Shown here: one piece after another, positions 57,372 to 64,000 of the stretch
Layout of the letters: each line of letters starts with the position of its first letter
How positions within the stretch are numbered: position 1 is the first letter of the stretch
Position numbers and translations under genes: made by a program
Assembly (NCBI RefSeq): GCF_001465345.1
Contig: NZ_CP013655.1
Span: 3,223,042-3,287,041, forward strand
Direction: 5' to 3'
Length of the DNA stretch: 64,000 nt
Source: Enterococcus rotai
GTDB lineage: Bacteria; Bacillota; Bacilli; Lactobacillales; Enterococcaceae
The notes under the pieces: generated by a model
What the model saw: only the letters and a program-made list of their open reading frames with translations
Databases searched by the model: none
What the model was told of the DNA's origin: nothing

Positions 57372-57499
57372 CTAATAACCCTCGGGAAATTTAAATTAAG
57401 TAGATTTATCACATAAACAACTTAAAAAAAATATTATTTTTAAATATCAATTTATTTTTATTATTTTATTAAATTCTAATCAATATGAAATAATCACAA

Positions 57500-57533
57500 T
57501 AAAAAAAAAACGATCCAATATGATTGGATCGTT
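57500..57533 (-). terminator. Intrinsic terminator of the cold-shock gene
   Basis: Stem AACGATCCAAT / ATTGGATCGTT with ten Ts on the minus strand, 15 nt after the stop. The AT-rich stretch 57387-57499 holds nothing else I can name. Confidence 0.93.
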
Positions 57534-57547
57534 CTGAAAGTCTTCAA

Positions 57548-57748
57548 TTAGTTTTTAACGATGTTTGTTGCTTGTGGTCCACGTTGACCTTCTTCGATAT
57601 CAAATGATACGCTTTGGCCTTCGTCTAAAGATTTAAATCCGTCACCTTGGATTGCTGAAAAATGAGCAAATAAATCAGTTCCGTTATCTTGAGTAATAAA
57701 ACCAAAACCTTTGTCTGCGTTAAACCATTTCACTGTACCTGTATTCAT
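57548..57748 (-). CDS. Cold-shock protein (CspA/CspB family)
   Basis: A 66-aa single cold-shock domain that binds single-stranded nucleic acid and unwinds RNA structure. RNP1 is KGFGFI at 13-18 and RNP2 is LFAHF at 26-30. Typical start [10 protein letters not shown] and end [16 protein letters not shown] lies 9 nt before the ATG. A hairpin GTGCTAAAAGCAC sits directly before that site in a leader of roughly 100 nt, compatible with cold-responsive translation. Confidence 0.96.
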   Translation of the reverse strand: MNTGTVKWFNADKGFGFITQDNGTDLFAHFSAIQGDGFKSLDEGQSVSFDIEEGQRGPQATNIVKN

Positions 57749-57755
57749 AAATGTG

Positions 57756-57910
57756 TTCCTCCTAGTGCTTTTAGCACGATTAATTTTTGCAATACCTTTG
57801 TGATAAAAAAAAGAGGAATTAAAACACCCTTACGAATGAAATGACCTATTAATTTAAATTACAATTATACTACATTTGTTATTATACAACGGAATGGAAT
57901 GAATGTATAC
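57756..57910 (-). promoter_or_regulatory. Leader and promoter region of the cold-shock gene
   Basis: Minus strand: two TATAAT hexamers (near 57867 and 57887), neither with an ideal -35, then a long leader. The leader contains GTGCTAAAAGCAC, whose hairpin abuts AGGAGG. Long structured leaders are usual for csp genes. Confidence 0.5.
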
Positions 57911-57981
57911 ATTTTTATCCATTTATGAGAGAATACTCATTTTATGTTTAAGGACTTGTTTCGCTCATCACCTTAGGATCA

Positions 57982-58011
57982 ACTTAAAATCCCACTTCGA
58001 ATGAAGTGGGA
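57982..58011 (-). terminator. Terminator downstream of the LOR pseudogene
   Basis: Stem TCCCACTTC / GAAGTGGGA followed by TTTTAAG on the minus strand. The flank TCCTTATCCCACTTC resembles the 3' part of the two small-RNA candidates (CTCCTTTTCCCACTTTC), so the three may share origin. Confidence 0.7.
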
Positions 58012-58100
58012 TAAGGATAGTTATTTGTTAAGGTATTGATTTTTCAGACTTAATCAGTCTACTATATAAAGTCGATTCATGCAAACATATTTTATAAAAC

Positions 58101-58489
58101 TTATTTTTTCGTATAATAAATACGATCCAAAGCAATAGTTGTGAGTAAAAAAGCGTGCTGATCTTGTGTATCATCGATCTCAATATTGGTGAATCGACAT
58201 TCATTTGATAACTAAAGATATTCAATGAACGTGACATTGAAATGGCCTTTTGCTCCTGTACTGAAATATGATATTTTTTTAAATTATATCGTAAAAATGA
58301 GCCAATGATACTTAAAAAGTTCATATTCGTCTCACATTTAGCTAAGGTTTGATCTTCTAGGTCCGTAATTTCAAATTTTTCTCTCCCTAAAAAACTTCCT
58401 TTTACTTTATATAGTGCATTACCTGCTGCATCCAAAACTTCGTATGTCGGCTTCAAAGCGACCAATTTTTGTTTAATAATATATTTCAT
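58101..58489 (-). pseudogene. LURP-one-related (YxjI-like) gene with internal deletion and frameshift
   Basis: The first 100 residues (MKYIIKQKLVALKPTYEVLD, VKGSFLGREKFEITDLEDQT) follow the YxjI/LOR family. The frame then continues into sequence unlike the family. In another frame the real C terminus is found: IEIDDTQDQHAFLLTTIALD, RIYYTKK, stop at 58101. It corresponds to the YxjI end GVEISDRYDHAF. Compared with YxjI about 40 residues between the two parts are missing, so a deletion whose length is not a multiple of three disrupted the gene. The continuing frame ends at 58028. GGAGATTCGAT precedes the ATG. Confidence 0.8.
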
Positions 58490-58692
58490 ATCGAATCTCC
58501 TTTTTTTTCTTCCCTTTTCACTGAAATCTCTACACAATTTAATCGATTGTATTCATCATCATAGACGGATAAATTGACAGGTGTAGTTGTGTCTACTAAT
58601 TTAAAGACTTCATAATAGAGCATTTCTTCGCCTGCTTCAAGAGCTCCTCTATTAAGCACTTTAGAATCTAATTGTTCATTACCACTACTCAA
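58486..58692 (-). CDS. Uncharacterised 68-aa frame, possibly a gene remnant
   Basis: The frame EMLYYEVFKLVDTTTPVNLS with YDDEYNRLNCVEISVKREEK overlaps the LOR pseudogene start by 4 nt (ATGA), as in a coupled operon. It lacks a convincing start or ribosome site; TTG at 58692 or an internal ATG near 58623 are candidates. It may be the tail of a larger lost gene. No family recognised. Confidence 0.4.
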   Translation of the reverse strand: MSSGNEQLDSKVLNRGALEAGEEMLYYEVFKLVDTTTPVNLSVYDDEYNRLNCVEISVKREEKKGDSI

Positions 58693-58765
58693 ATTAGAAG
58701 CTATTTTACTTTATCAAAAAATCAAAAAGCCAAAACGCTTCACAACTCTTTTATCCGTTACTGGG

Positions 58766-58900
58766 ATGATCTTGACGGCTTTTATTTTAGGGACAGCAAC
58801 CACAACATCTGATGTTACCCCAACTGATAATAGCCCCGTCACTGACAGTGAGACAGAAAATTCTTCAGATACTAAACCTTTAGGTAGACCTATTTCTTAG
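58766..58900 (+). pseudogene. Fragment of a secreted or membrane protein
   Basis: A plus-strand frame reading KKPKRFTTLLSVTGMILTAF, then ILGTATTTSDVTP and an S/T/D-rich tail to a stop at 58900. This looks like a signal peptide followed by a low-complexity linker. No start codon with a ribosome site lies at the proper place, and the frame runs back without a start over the gene on the other strand. It is probably the broken end of a lost gene. The stretch 58693-59020 holds nothing else except the terminator at 58936. Confidence 0.35.
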
Positions 58901-58935
58901 GTATATCTGAACATCTACACTGAATCACTAAATCA

Positions 58936-58984
58936 TAATAAAAATGAGTGCGGGCAAACGAGATTTCGCCTTGCTCCGCACTCT
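58936..58984 (-). terminator. Intrinsic terminator of the arc locus
   Basis: Stem GAGTGCGGAGCAA / TTGCCCGCACTC with ATTTTTATT on the minus strand, 37 nt after the argR stop. Confidence 0.85.
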
Positions 58985-59020
58985 AAATCTGAGTAACTAT
59001 TGAGAAAAAAGTTGATTCTA

Positions 59021-59485
59021 TTACTCTCTACTCTTAAAAAGAAGTTCAATTTTATTCACAAAGCTTTGGGCCATTTTATCTGAGTGCGTTATAACGATGA
59101 TCGTATCACTTCCAGCAATCGTTCCCGCAATCTCTTCGTATTTTACTTCATCAATATAATTCGTAATGACATCTGCCAAGCCATTCTCAGTATGAATCAA
59201 TACAATAAACGCTACTTGCTCGATCCTTTTTAATGAACCTTGCAATGCTTCACGTAGTTTCTTCTCACTATCTTTTTCTGAGGCTTGATCGACAATTGTA
59301 TATTTGATTTTGCCATCTTCTTGATAGGTTTTTACAATTGATAATTCCCTAGCATCTCTAGAGATCGTCGACTGCGTGGCATTTACACCATTTCGGCTAA
59401 GTAAAGCCAGTAACTCCTCTTGGGTTTCAATCGTATTTTGGCTGATCAGTTGTCTAATAATTTTTTGCCGTTCCTCTTTATTCAT
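59021..59485 (-). CDS. argR: Arginine repressor/activator ArgR (ArgR/AhrC family)
   Basis: A 154-aa regulator: N-terminal winged helix (QEELLALLSRNGVNATQSTI, SRDARELSIVK) and C-terminal oligomerisation and arginine-binding domain (GTIAGSDTIIVITHSDKMAQ). In E. faecalis two such genes flank arcABC at its start; here one is at the distal end, after arcD. It probably controls the arc operon in response to arginine. It starts 22 nt after the arcD-like gene and may be co-transcribed. Confidence 0.93.
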   Translation of the reverse strand: MNKEERQKIIRQLISQNTIETQEELLALLSRNGVNATQSTISRDARELSIVKTYQEDGKIKYTIVDQASEKDSEKKLREALQGSLKRIEQVAFIVLIHTENGLADVITNYIDEVKYEEIAGTIAGSDTIIVITHSDKMAQSFVNKIELLFKSRE

Positions 59486-59507
59486 TTTTCACTTCCTAGT
59501 TTGCTCT

Positions 59508-61025
59508 CTATAACATCAACATCGCACCAATCAATACCAATAAATTCATAAGACTGATAATAATAATTGGTTTTAGCATAAATTTAGTCCATGTCGAATA
59601 ATCGATTTTAGAAATTTCCAAACCGCCCATGACCACACCTGAAGTAGGTGTAATTAAATTGATCAATCCGCAACCAGCGGTAAAAATCATTACCATCACA
59701 TCAGGACTCAATCCGATATTATGCGCAAGTCCTCCCATAACTGGGATCGAAACGTAGGCTAATCCAGAAGTTGATGGAATTAAAAATGAAAGCAGCAGAT
59801 ACAAAATATACGCACCGATCACAAATAAAATCGGAGACAGTCCTTGAAGTGCAGAAGCAGATTTATCTAAGATAAATAAATCTAAGTGGGTTGTCGCCAT
59901 CAAGATCGATGCACCTCTAGCCACTACAATAATCAACACAACGGACAAAATATCTTTGACTCCATCAATAAAGGTTGTGATCGTTTGTTTTTCTGATAGC
60001 CCATAGACAACTGCAATAACTAAACTCATCAAGAAAAACCACATAGCAAGATCACCGAAATACCAATGACCAAAACTAGTTCCAGTCAGAAAAGCTGTCC
60101 AGCCATTAAAGATATGAACACCAAATGACTCCCATGGAATCAACGAGACCACCATCACAAGAAAACCAAAAGAGAAAATACTTAGTATTAGCTTATGCTT
60201 CTGGGTAAACGGCAACTCTTTATTTTCATCTTGTCCAAAATACGTTTCCATATCTTTTTGTTCTTGTAAAGAAAGCAAGGTAGAACCTTTATCTGCTTTG
60301 ACTTTTTTAGCGTATTTCATCATATAAAAAATAGAAAATAAGGTGGTTGTAAACCATAAGATCAAGCCTATTATTAAAATCACGCCAGTGTTAGGCTGGA
60401 TATTGATGCTTTTTAGTGCATCCATTGCAACCCCAGTTGCAAATGGATTAACCGTTGAGCCAATCACACCAGAACCTGCTCCTAAAAGAACCGTTCCCAC
60501 TGCTACCAATGTATCAAAGCCTGCAGCAACCATCGTAGCGGTGATCAGTGCATAAAAGGGTAAAGTTTCTTCGGCCATCCCGTAAGTAGAGCCACCGATC
60601 GAAAATAACACCATCAAAATCGGAATAATGATCAACTCATTGCCTTTCAATTTACGAACTACATGTTGGATGCCCGCTTCTAAAGCGCCTGTTTTAGTAA
60701 CAATATTTAGAAACCCACCTAAAACTAAGATAAAGACACAAATCTCGATCGCATCTTTAAAACCATTAAACGGTGACATCACTAGATCAGAGATTTTTGC
60801 CCCCACCACATGGTCAACAGCTTTTGTTCCTCCAGAGGGAATGGTTGGTGTAAAACGTTGTCCCGCTAGAAACCAAGAAACAATGGTCAAGGCAATGATT
60901 ATAATAAACAAAATACTAAAGGAGGATAAGGATTTTTTCTGTTTTTGCTTTTTTGTTTTTTCCATTCTTTTTTCTGTATGAGAACCATACTTTTCCTTTC
61001 CTGTTTTTTCCATTCTTTTCAACAT
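59508..61025 (-). CDS. arcD: YfcC-family transporter, probable arginine:ornithine exchanger of the arc locus
   Basis: A 505-aa membrane protein of the YfcC / C4-dicarboxylate anaerobic carrier family, not the APC-type ArcD. It has 12-13 hydrophobic segments, with the twin loops SIGGSTYGMAEETLPFYALI and FLIPSTSGLAYVSIPVMGGL. Its place after arcR suggests arginine/ornithine exchange, but that is by context. The start is unsure: the first 20 residues contain a repeated block (KRMEKTGK / KRMEKTKK; GAAAAGAATGGAAAAAACA twice), and none of the in-frame ATGs at 61025, 61013 or 60965 has a good ribosome site. Confidence 0.8.
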   Translation of the reverse strand: MLKRMEKTGKEKYGSHTEKRMEKTKKQKQKKSLSSFSILFIIIIALTIVSWFLAGQRFTPTIPSGGTKAVDHVVGAKISDLVMSPFNGFKDAIEICVFILVLGGFLNIVTKTGALEAGIQHVVRKLKGNELIIIPILMVLFSIGGSTYGMAEETLPFYALITATMVAAGFDTLVAVGTVLLGAGSGVIGSTVNPFATGVAMDALKSINIQPNTGVILIIGLILWFTTTLFSIFYMMKYAKKVKADKGSTLLSLQEQKDMETYFGQDENKELPFTQKHKLILSIFSFGFLVMVVSLIPWESFGVHIFNGWTAFLTGTSFGHWYFGDLAMWFFLMSLVIAVVYGLSEKQTITTFIDGVKDILSVVLIIVVARGASILMATTHLDLFILDKSASALQGLSPILFVIGAYILYLLLSFLIPSTSGLAYVSIPVMGGLAHNIGLSPDVMVMIFTAGCGLINLITPTSGVVMGGLEISKIDYSTWTKFMLKPIIIISLMNLLVLIGAMLML

Positions 61026-61048
61026 AAGAGGAAAAATACAGGGAAATA

Positions 61049-61741
61049 CTAGTCATAATCCAAAGAAAAATAAGCTGGATCAAAAAAGATCAATTCTTTA
61101 TGCAGATACTGGATTTTCTTTTTTTTAACCAATTTCTTTATTACAAGGCTAGCTGTTTCTCTGGTTGTGCCACTGCTATGAGAAATATCATTCATTAAAA
61201 TCGGATAGGGGATCACAACCTGATTAAAATAGTTTTTTTCGCCTAAATCATGCATCAAAATCGCCAATGTATTTTTAACACGCTGAGATGCACTAGAAGT
61301 CACACAGCTTTCGATTTTAAGGACATGCTTTTTTAATGTCAAAGAGATTTGATTAAAATAAAACAGCAACTGCTGATTATTCCCCTGTATCACTTTTTCA
61401 AAAATTTTCCTCGAGATATAACACACTTCAATATCCGTCATGGCAATAGCAGAGAAATGATAGTTTTCATCTGTAAAAAGTCCAGTCAATGGGAAAACCG
61501 CTTTGTCTTTCACAAAGTTTAAATAAAAAAGTGTACCTGATTGATCGATTTTTTCAAATTTCACAAACCCCTTTTTCAAAATAAACATACGGTTTCGCTC
61601 ATCACCAGCATCAAAAAGAACTTGCCCTTTTTTGTAGGCTCTACAATATGAATTTTCTTGGATGACGGCTGCTTCCTCTTCATTTAGTAGGGCAAAATAT
61701 TGGCATCCTTTAAGTGCTTGATTCTCTTGTATTACTGTCAT
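61049..61741 (-). CDS. arcR: Crp/Fnr-family regulator ArcR
   Basis: A 230-aa cyclic-nucleotide-binding-type regulator. The sensor barrel has GQVLFDAGDERNRMFILKKG, and the C-terminal helix-turn-helix has MNDISHSSGTTRETASLVIK near residue 180. Its location between arcC and arcD fits ArcR of the enterococcal arc operon. It has no cysteine cluster for an Fnr-type iron-sulfur centre at the N terminus. The ATG at 61741 has GGAG 9 nt before it. Confidence 0.88.
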   Translation of the reverse strand: MTVIQENQALKGCQYFALLNEEEAAVIQENSYCRAYKKGQVLFDAGDERNRMFILKKGFVKFEKIDQSGTLFYLNFVKDKAVFPLTGLFTDENYHFSAIAMTDIEVCYISRKIFEKVIQGNNQQLLFYFNQISLTLKKHVLKIESCVTSSASQRVKNTLAILMHDLGEKNYFNQVVIPYPILMNDISHSSGTTRETASLVIKKLVKKKKIQYLHKELIFFDPAYFSLDYD

Positions 61742-61807
61742 TTTTTTCAACTCCAACTTAGTCAATAATTTTTTCTACTCATGCTCTTCAATGAAGTGTG
61801 GTTTTAA

Positions 61808-62746
61808 TTATTCAAAAACGATTTCTGTCCCCACCTCTTGCTCGCCAAATTCACTTAGTTTTTCTAGCGATGTGATCACCGCTTTATTCAGCGGTTTTGC
61901 TTTGACATATTGAATAGCCGCTTCTACTTTAGGAAGCATACTTCCAGGTTCAAATTGTCCTTGTTTGATATAGTTTTCTAATTCTTTGACCGTTACTTTT
62001 TTTAGTTGTTGCTCATCTTTTTTGCCAAAATTAATCGCAACATTTTCAACCCCAGTTAGAATAACAAATAAATCTGCATCGGTTAGCTCGGCTATTTTTT
62101 CTGAAGAAAAATCTTTATCGATGACGGCTTCCACTCCCGTTAATTCTTTGCCGACAACAGGAATTCCGCCGCCTCCACCACAAATCGTAATGATCTCATT
62201 TGCAATCAAGGTTTTGATGATTTGATGTTCTTGGATGGATAAAGGTTTTGGACTAGGCACCACTTTGCGCCAACCACGACCAGCATCTTCTTTATATAAC
62301 GTATTGGTTTCATTCATTATTTTTTGTGCTGCCTCTTCCGTTAAAAATGGACCAATTGGTTTAGTTGAATTTTGGAATGCTGGATCATTTTCTGAAACAA
62401 CAGCTTGTGTGATCAAGGTTGCTACTTCTTTTTTTAGGCCAGCTGCTTCCAACTCTTTTAATAAGGCATTTTCTAACCAATACCCAATGCTTCCCTGTGT
62501 CATAGCAACACAGGTATCTAAAGGCATTGCTGGGTTTTCTTTTGAATCAGCTACCTGTTGTTGAATCAATAAGTTCCCCACTTGAGGACCGTTTCCGTGA
62601 GAAATCACGATTTGATAGCCTTTTTGAATTAATTTTACTAGCTGTTTCGCTGTATAAAGCAGCGCTTTTTGTTGTGCTGTGGAACTTGCATCTGTCGATA
62701 AAATCGCATTGCCCCCTAATGCAATAACAATTGTCGGCTTTTTCAT
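61808..62746 (-). CDS. arcC: Carbamate kinase
   Basis: Last step of the arginine deiminase pathway: carbamoyl phosphate plus ADP gives ATP, CO2 and ammonia. The 312-aa protein has [25 protein letters not shown] near residue 50, GGGGGIPVV and the [20 protein letters not shown] active-site region. It lies 37 nt after arcB. Confidence 0.96.
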   Translation of the reverse strand: MKKPTIVIALGGNAILSTDASSTAQQKALLYTAKQLVKLIQKGYQIVISHGNGPQVGNLLIQQQVADSKENPAMPLDTCVAMTQGSIGYWLENALLKELEAAGLKKEVATLITQAVVSENDPAFQNSTKPIGPFLTEEAAQKIMNETNTLYKEDAGRGWRKVVPSPKPLSIQEHQIIKTLIANEIITICGGGGGIPVVGKELTGVEAVIDKDFSSEKIAELTDADLFVILTGVENVAINFGKKDEQQLKKVTVKELENYIKQGQFEPGSMLPKVEAAIQYVKAKPLNKAVITSLEKLSEFGEQEVGTEIVFE

Positions 62747-62783
62747 AAAACCCCTTCTTCCTGTTTAATCAGTCTCTTCTTCC

Positions 62784-63806
62784 TTAAACTTTAGGAATAA
62801 AAAGATTTCCCAGCGTTGCTGCCATGATTGCTTTGATTGAATGCATCCTATTTTCAGCTTCTTCAAATTGTCTGCCGTATTGACTTCTAAACACTTCATC
62901 GGTAATTTCCATTTCGCTGATACCAAATTTTTCCTTGACCATTTGACCGTATTCCGTCGTCGCATCATGGAAAGCTGGCAAGCAGTGAAGAACGATTAGT
63001 TTTCCTTGCGCGTTACCTGTTTTATTAACCATTTCCATATTGATTTGATAATCTTTTAATAAACGAACCCGTTCTTCAAATTTATCTTCTTCGCCCATTG
63101 AAACCCAGACATCCGTATAAAGAACATTAGCCCCTTTGACACCTTTTGCCACATCATCAGTAATCATGATCTCACTACCTGATTCGGCTGCAAATTTTTT
63201 CGCATAGGCTACGACAGACTCCTCTGGAAATAGGGATTCAGGCGCACAGATTCTAACGTTAACCCCTAAAATAGCCCCAGTTACTAATAAACTATTGGCC
63301 ATATTATTCCGTCCATCTCCAACATAAACCAGTGTAACATCTTCAAGTGACCCAAAATTTTCTTTAATGGTCATATAATCGGCAATCATTTGAGTAGGAT
63401 GCCATTCATCTGTCAAACCATTCCAAACTGGAACACCAGAATATTTTGCCAAATCTTCCACAACTTGTTGACTGAATCCTCTAAATTCAATCCCATCAAA
63501 CATACTACCTAAAACTTTCGCTGTATCTTCTACTGATTCTTTCTTTCCTAATTGAATATCATTTTTCCCTAAAAATTCAGGATGTGCGCCTAAATCTATT
63601 GAAGCTGTTGTAAACGCTGAACGAGTTCTAGTAGATGTTTTTTCAAATAGTAAGGCGATATTTTTCCCTTCAAGATAATGATGCGGAATACCTTGTTTTT
63701 TCAATTTTTTTAAATGAATAGAAAAATCGATCAAATAGTTTAACTCTTCTTTTGTAAAATCTTTTTCTGCTAATAAACTACGTCCTTGAAATACTGAATC
63801 TGTCAT
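62784..63806 (-). CDS. arcB: Ornithine carbamoyltransferase, catabolic
   Basis: Converts citrulline and phosphate to ornithine and carbamoyl phosphate. The 340-aa protein has the carbamoyl phosphate loop [12 protein letters not shown] near residue 56, [18 protein letters not shown], and the ornithine-site [10 protein letters not shown] near residue 270. Its position ahead of arcC points to the catabolic role. The ribosome site AGGAGG stands 8 nt before the ATG, at the edge of repeat array D. arcA should lie to the right of the window. Confidence 0.96.
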   Translation of the reverse strand: MTDSVFQGRSLLAEKDFTKEELNYLIDFSIHLKKLKKQGIPHHYLEGKNIALLFEKTSTRTRSAFTTASIDLGAHPEFLGKNDIQLGKKESVEDTAKVLGSMFDGIEFRGFSQQVVEDLAKYSGVPVWNGLTDEWHPTQMIADYMTIKENFGSLEDVTLVYVGDGRNNMANSLLVTGAILGVNVRICAPESLFPEESVVAYAKKFAAESGSEIMITDDVAKGVKGANVLYTDVWVSMGEEDKFEERVRLLKDYQINMEMVNKTGNAQGKLIVLHCLPAFHDATTEYGQMVKEKFGISEMEITDEVFRSQYGRQFEEAENRMHSIKAIMAATLGNLFIPKV

Positions 63807-63825
63807 AATAGTTTCCTCCTAATTT

Positions 63826-64000
63826 TAAAAGCGTAGTAGGCTCGTTCAACTCTGACAGGAAAATAGAAAGAATCGATTGTGGTGCTCTTTACCACAAACT
63901 ATTTTTATCTTTTTCCCGAAGAGTTAGCCCGCGTAGCTAGATAGTTTTAAAAGCTGAAAGAGCTTGATCAGCCTTGACAGGAAAATAGAAAAATCAGAGG
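63826..64000 (-). repeat. Structured hairpin repeat array D (one full unit and one partial)
   Basis: Full core 63848-63925 (78 bp): basal arms AACTCT/AGAGTT, apical arms TTGTGGT/ACCACAA with a GCTCTTT loop. A 44-bp linker follows and then the left half of a second unit (AGCCTT at 63970), cut by the window end. On the minus strand it reads into TAGGAGG of arcB, ending GCTTTTAAAAT, as arrays A and B do. It lies inside the arc transcript, between arcA (outside the window) and arcB. Confidence 0.88.

Overview
The window is chromosomal DNA of a low-GC Gram-positive coccus, almost certainly Enterococcus from the E. faecalis side of the genus. The reasons are the dnaE-pfkA-pyk order, a PBP5-type low-affinity penicillin-binding protein whose active-site residues fall at exactly the E. 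faecium PBP5 positions, a Lactococcus-type PurR regulon, an arc locus containing a Crp/Fnr-type ArcR, and AGGAGG-type ribosome binding sites. No rRNA, tRNA, prophage, insertion sequence or CRISPR array is seen. Most of the window is core metabolism.

Layout. 1-12 kb: pyk (cut by the window edge), pfkA and dnaE; a small membrane protein; a PmrA-like drug exporter; a purine-base permease under a PurBox; an LPxTG-anchored 5'-nucleotidase; a DUF1361 membrane protein. 12-15.7 kb: a HAD phosphatase; a radical-SAM/DUF4130 pair with a LexA box at its promoter; an orphan Phd-like antitoxin. 15.9-32 kb: purine synthesis and salvage. The purCSQLFMNHD operon and the purEKB operon both read leftward and are separated by two rightward genes; xpt-pbuX follows under a guanine riboswitch. 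32-43 kb: a TIM-barrel protein, a GH73 muramidase-like enzyme, small unknown proteins, a Gfo/Idh oxidoreductase, argS behind an Arg T-box, tsaB-rimI-rimI-tsaD, and the PBP. 43.7-47 kb: an SPFH / zinc-ribbon / TPM-domain trio. 47-53 kb: a lipoprotein, small proteins, SRP RNA, tadA, a PucR-type regulator, a YugP-type protease and a YejK-type nucleoid protein. 53.8-64 kb: treB, a KtrB-type potassium transporter, two tandem small-RNA candidates, a cold-shock gene, a patch of decaying genes, and the arc (arginine deiminase) genes arcB-arcC-arcR-arcD-argR.

How the genes work together. Three purine promoters each carry a PurBox exactly 42 bp upstream of the -35 hexamer, so base uptake and both de novo operons should answer to one activator. 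xpt-pbuX instead senses guanine through RNA. The 5'-nucleotidase can supply nucleosides outside the cell. The arc genes convert citrulline to ornithine, ATP and ammonia; arcA lies beyond the right edge.

The most unusual observation is a family of structured intergenic repeats in four places (34.6, 43.5, 53.2 and 63.8 kb). Each unit is a hairpin of about 78 bp followed by a spacer of about 44 bp. The basal and apical stems differ in sequence from copy to copy, yet the two arms of each stem stay complementary. Every array points in the same sense toward the gene downstream, and three of the four stop at that gene's Shine-Dalgarno sequence. The second is a tandem pair of roughly 90-nt small-RNA genes at 57.0-57.4 kb with near-perfect promoters, terminators and an exposed anti-Shine-Dalgarno stretch.
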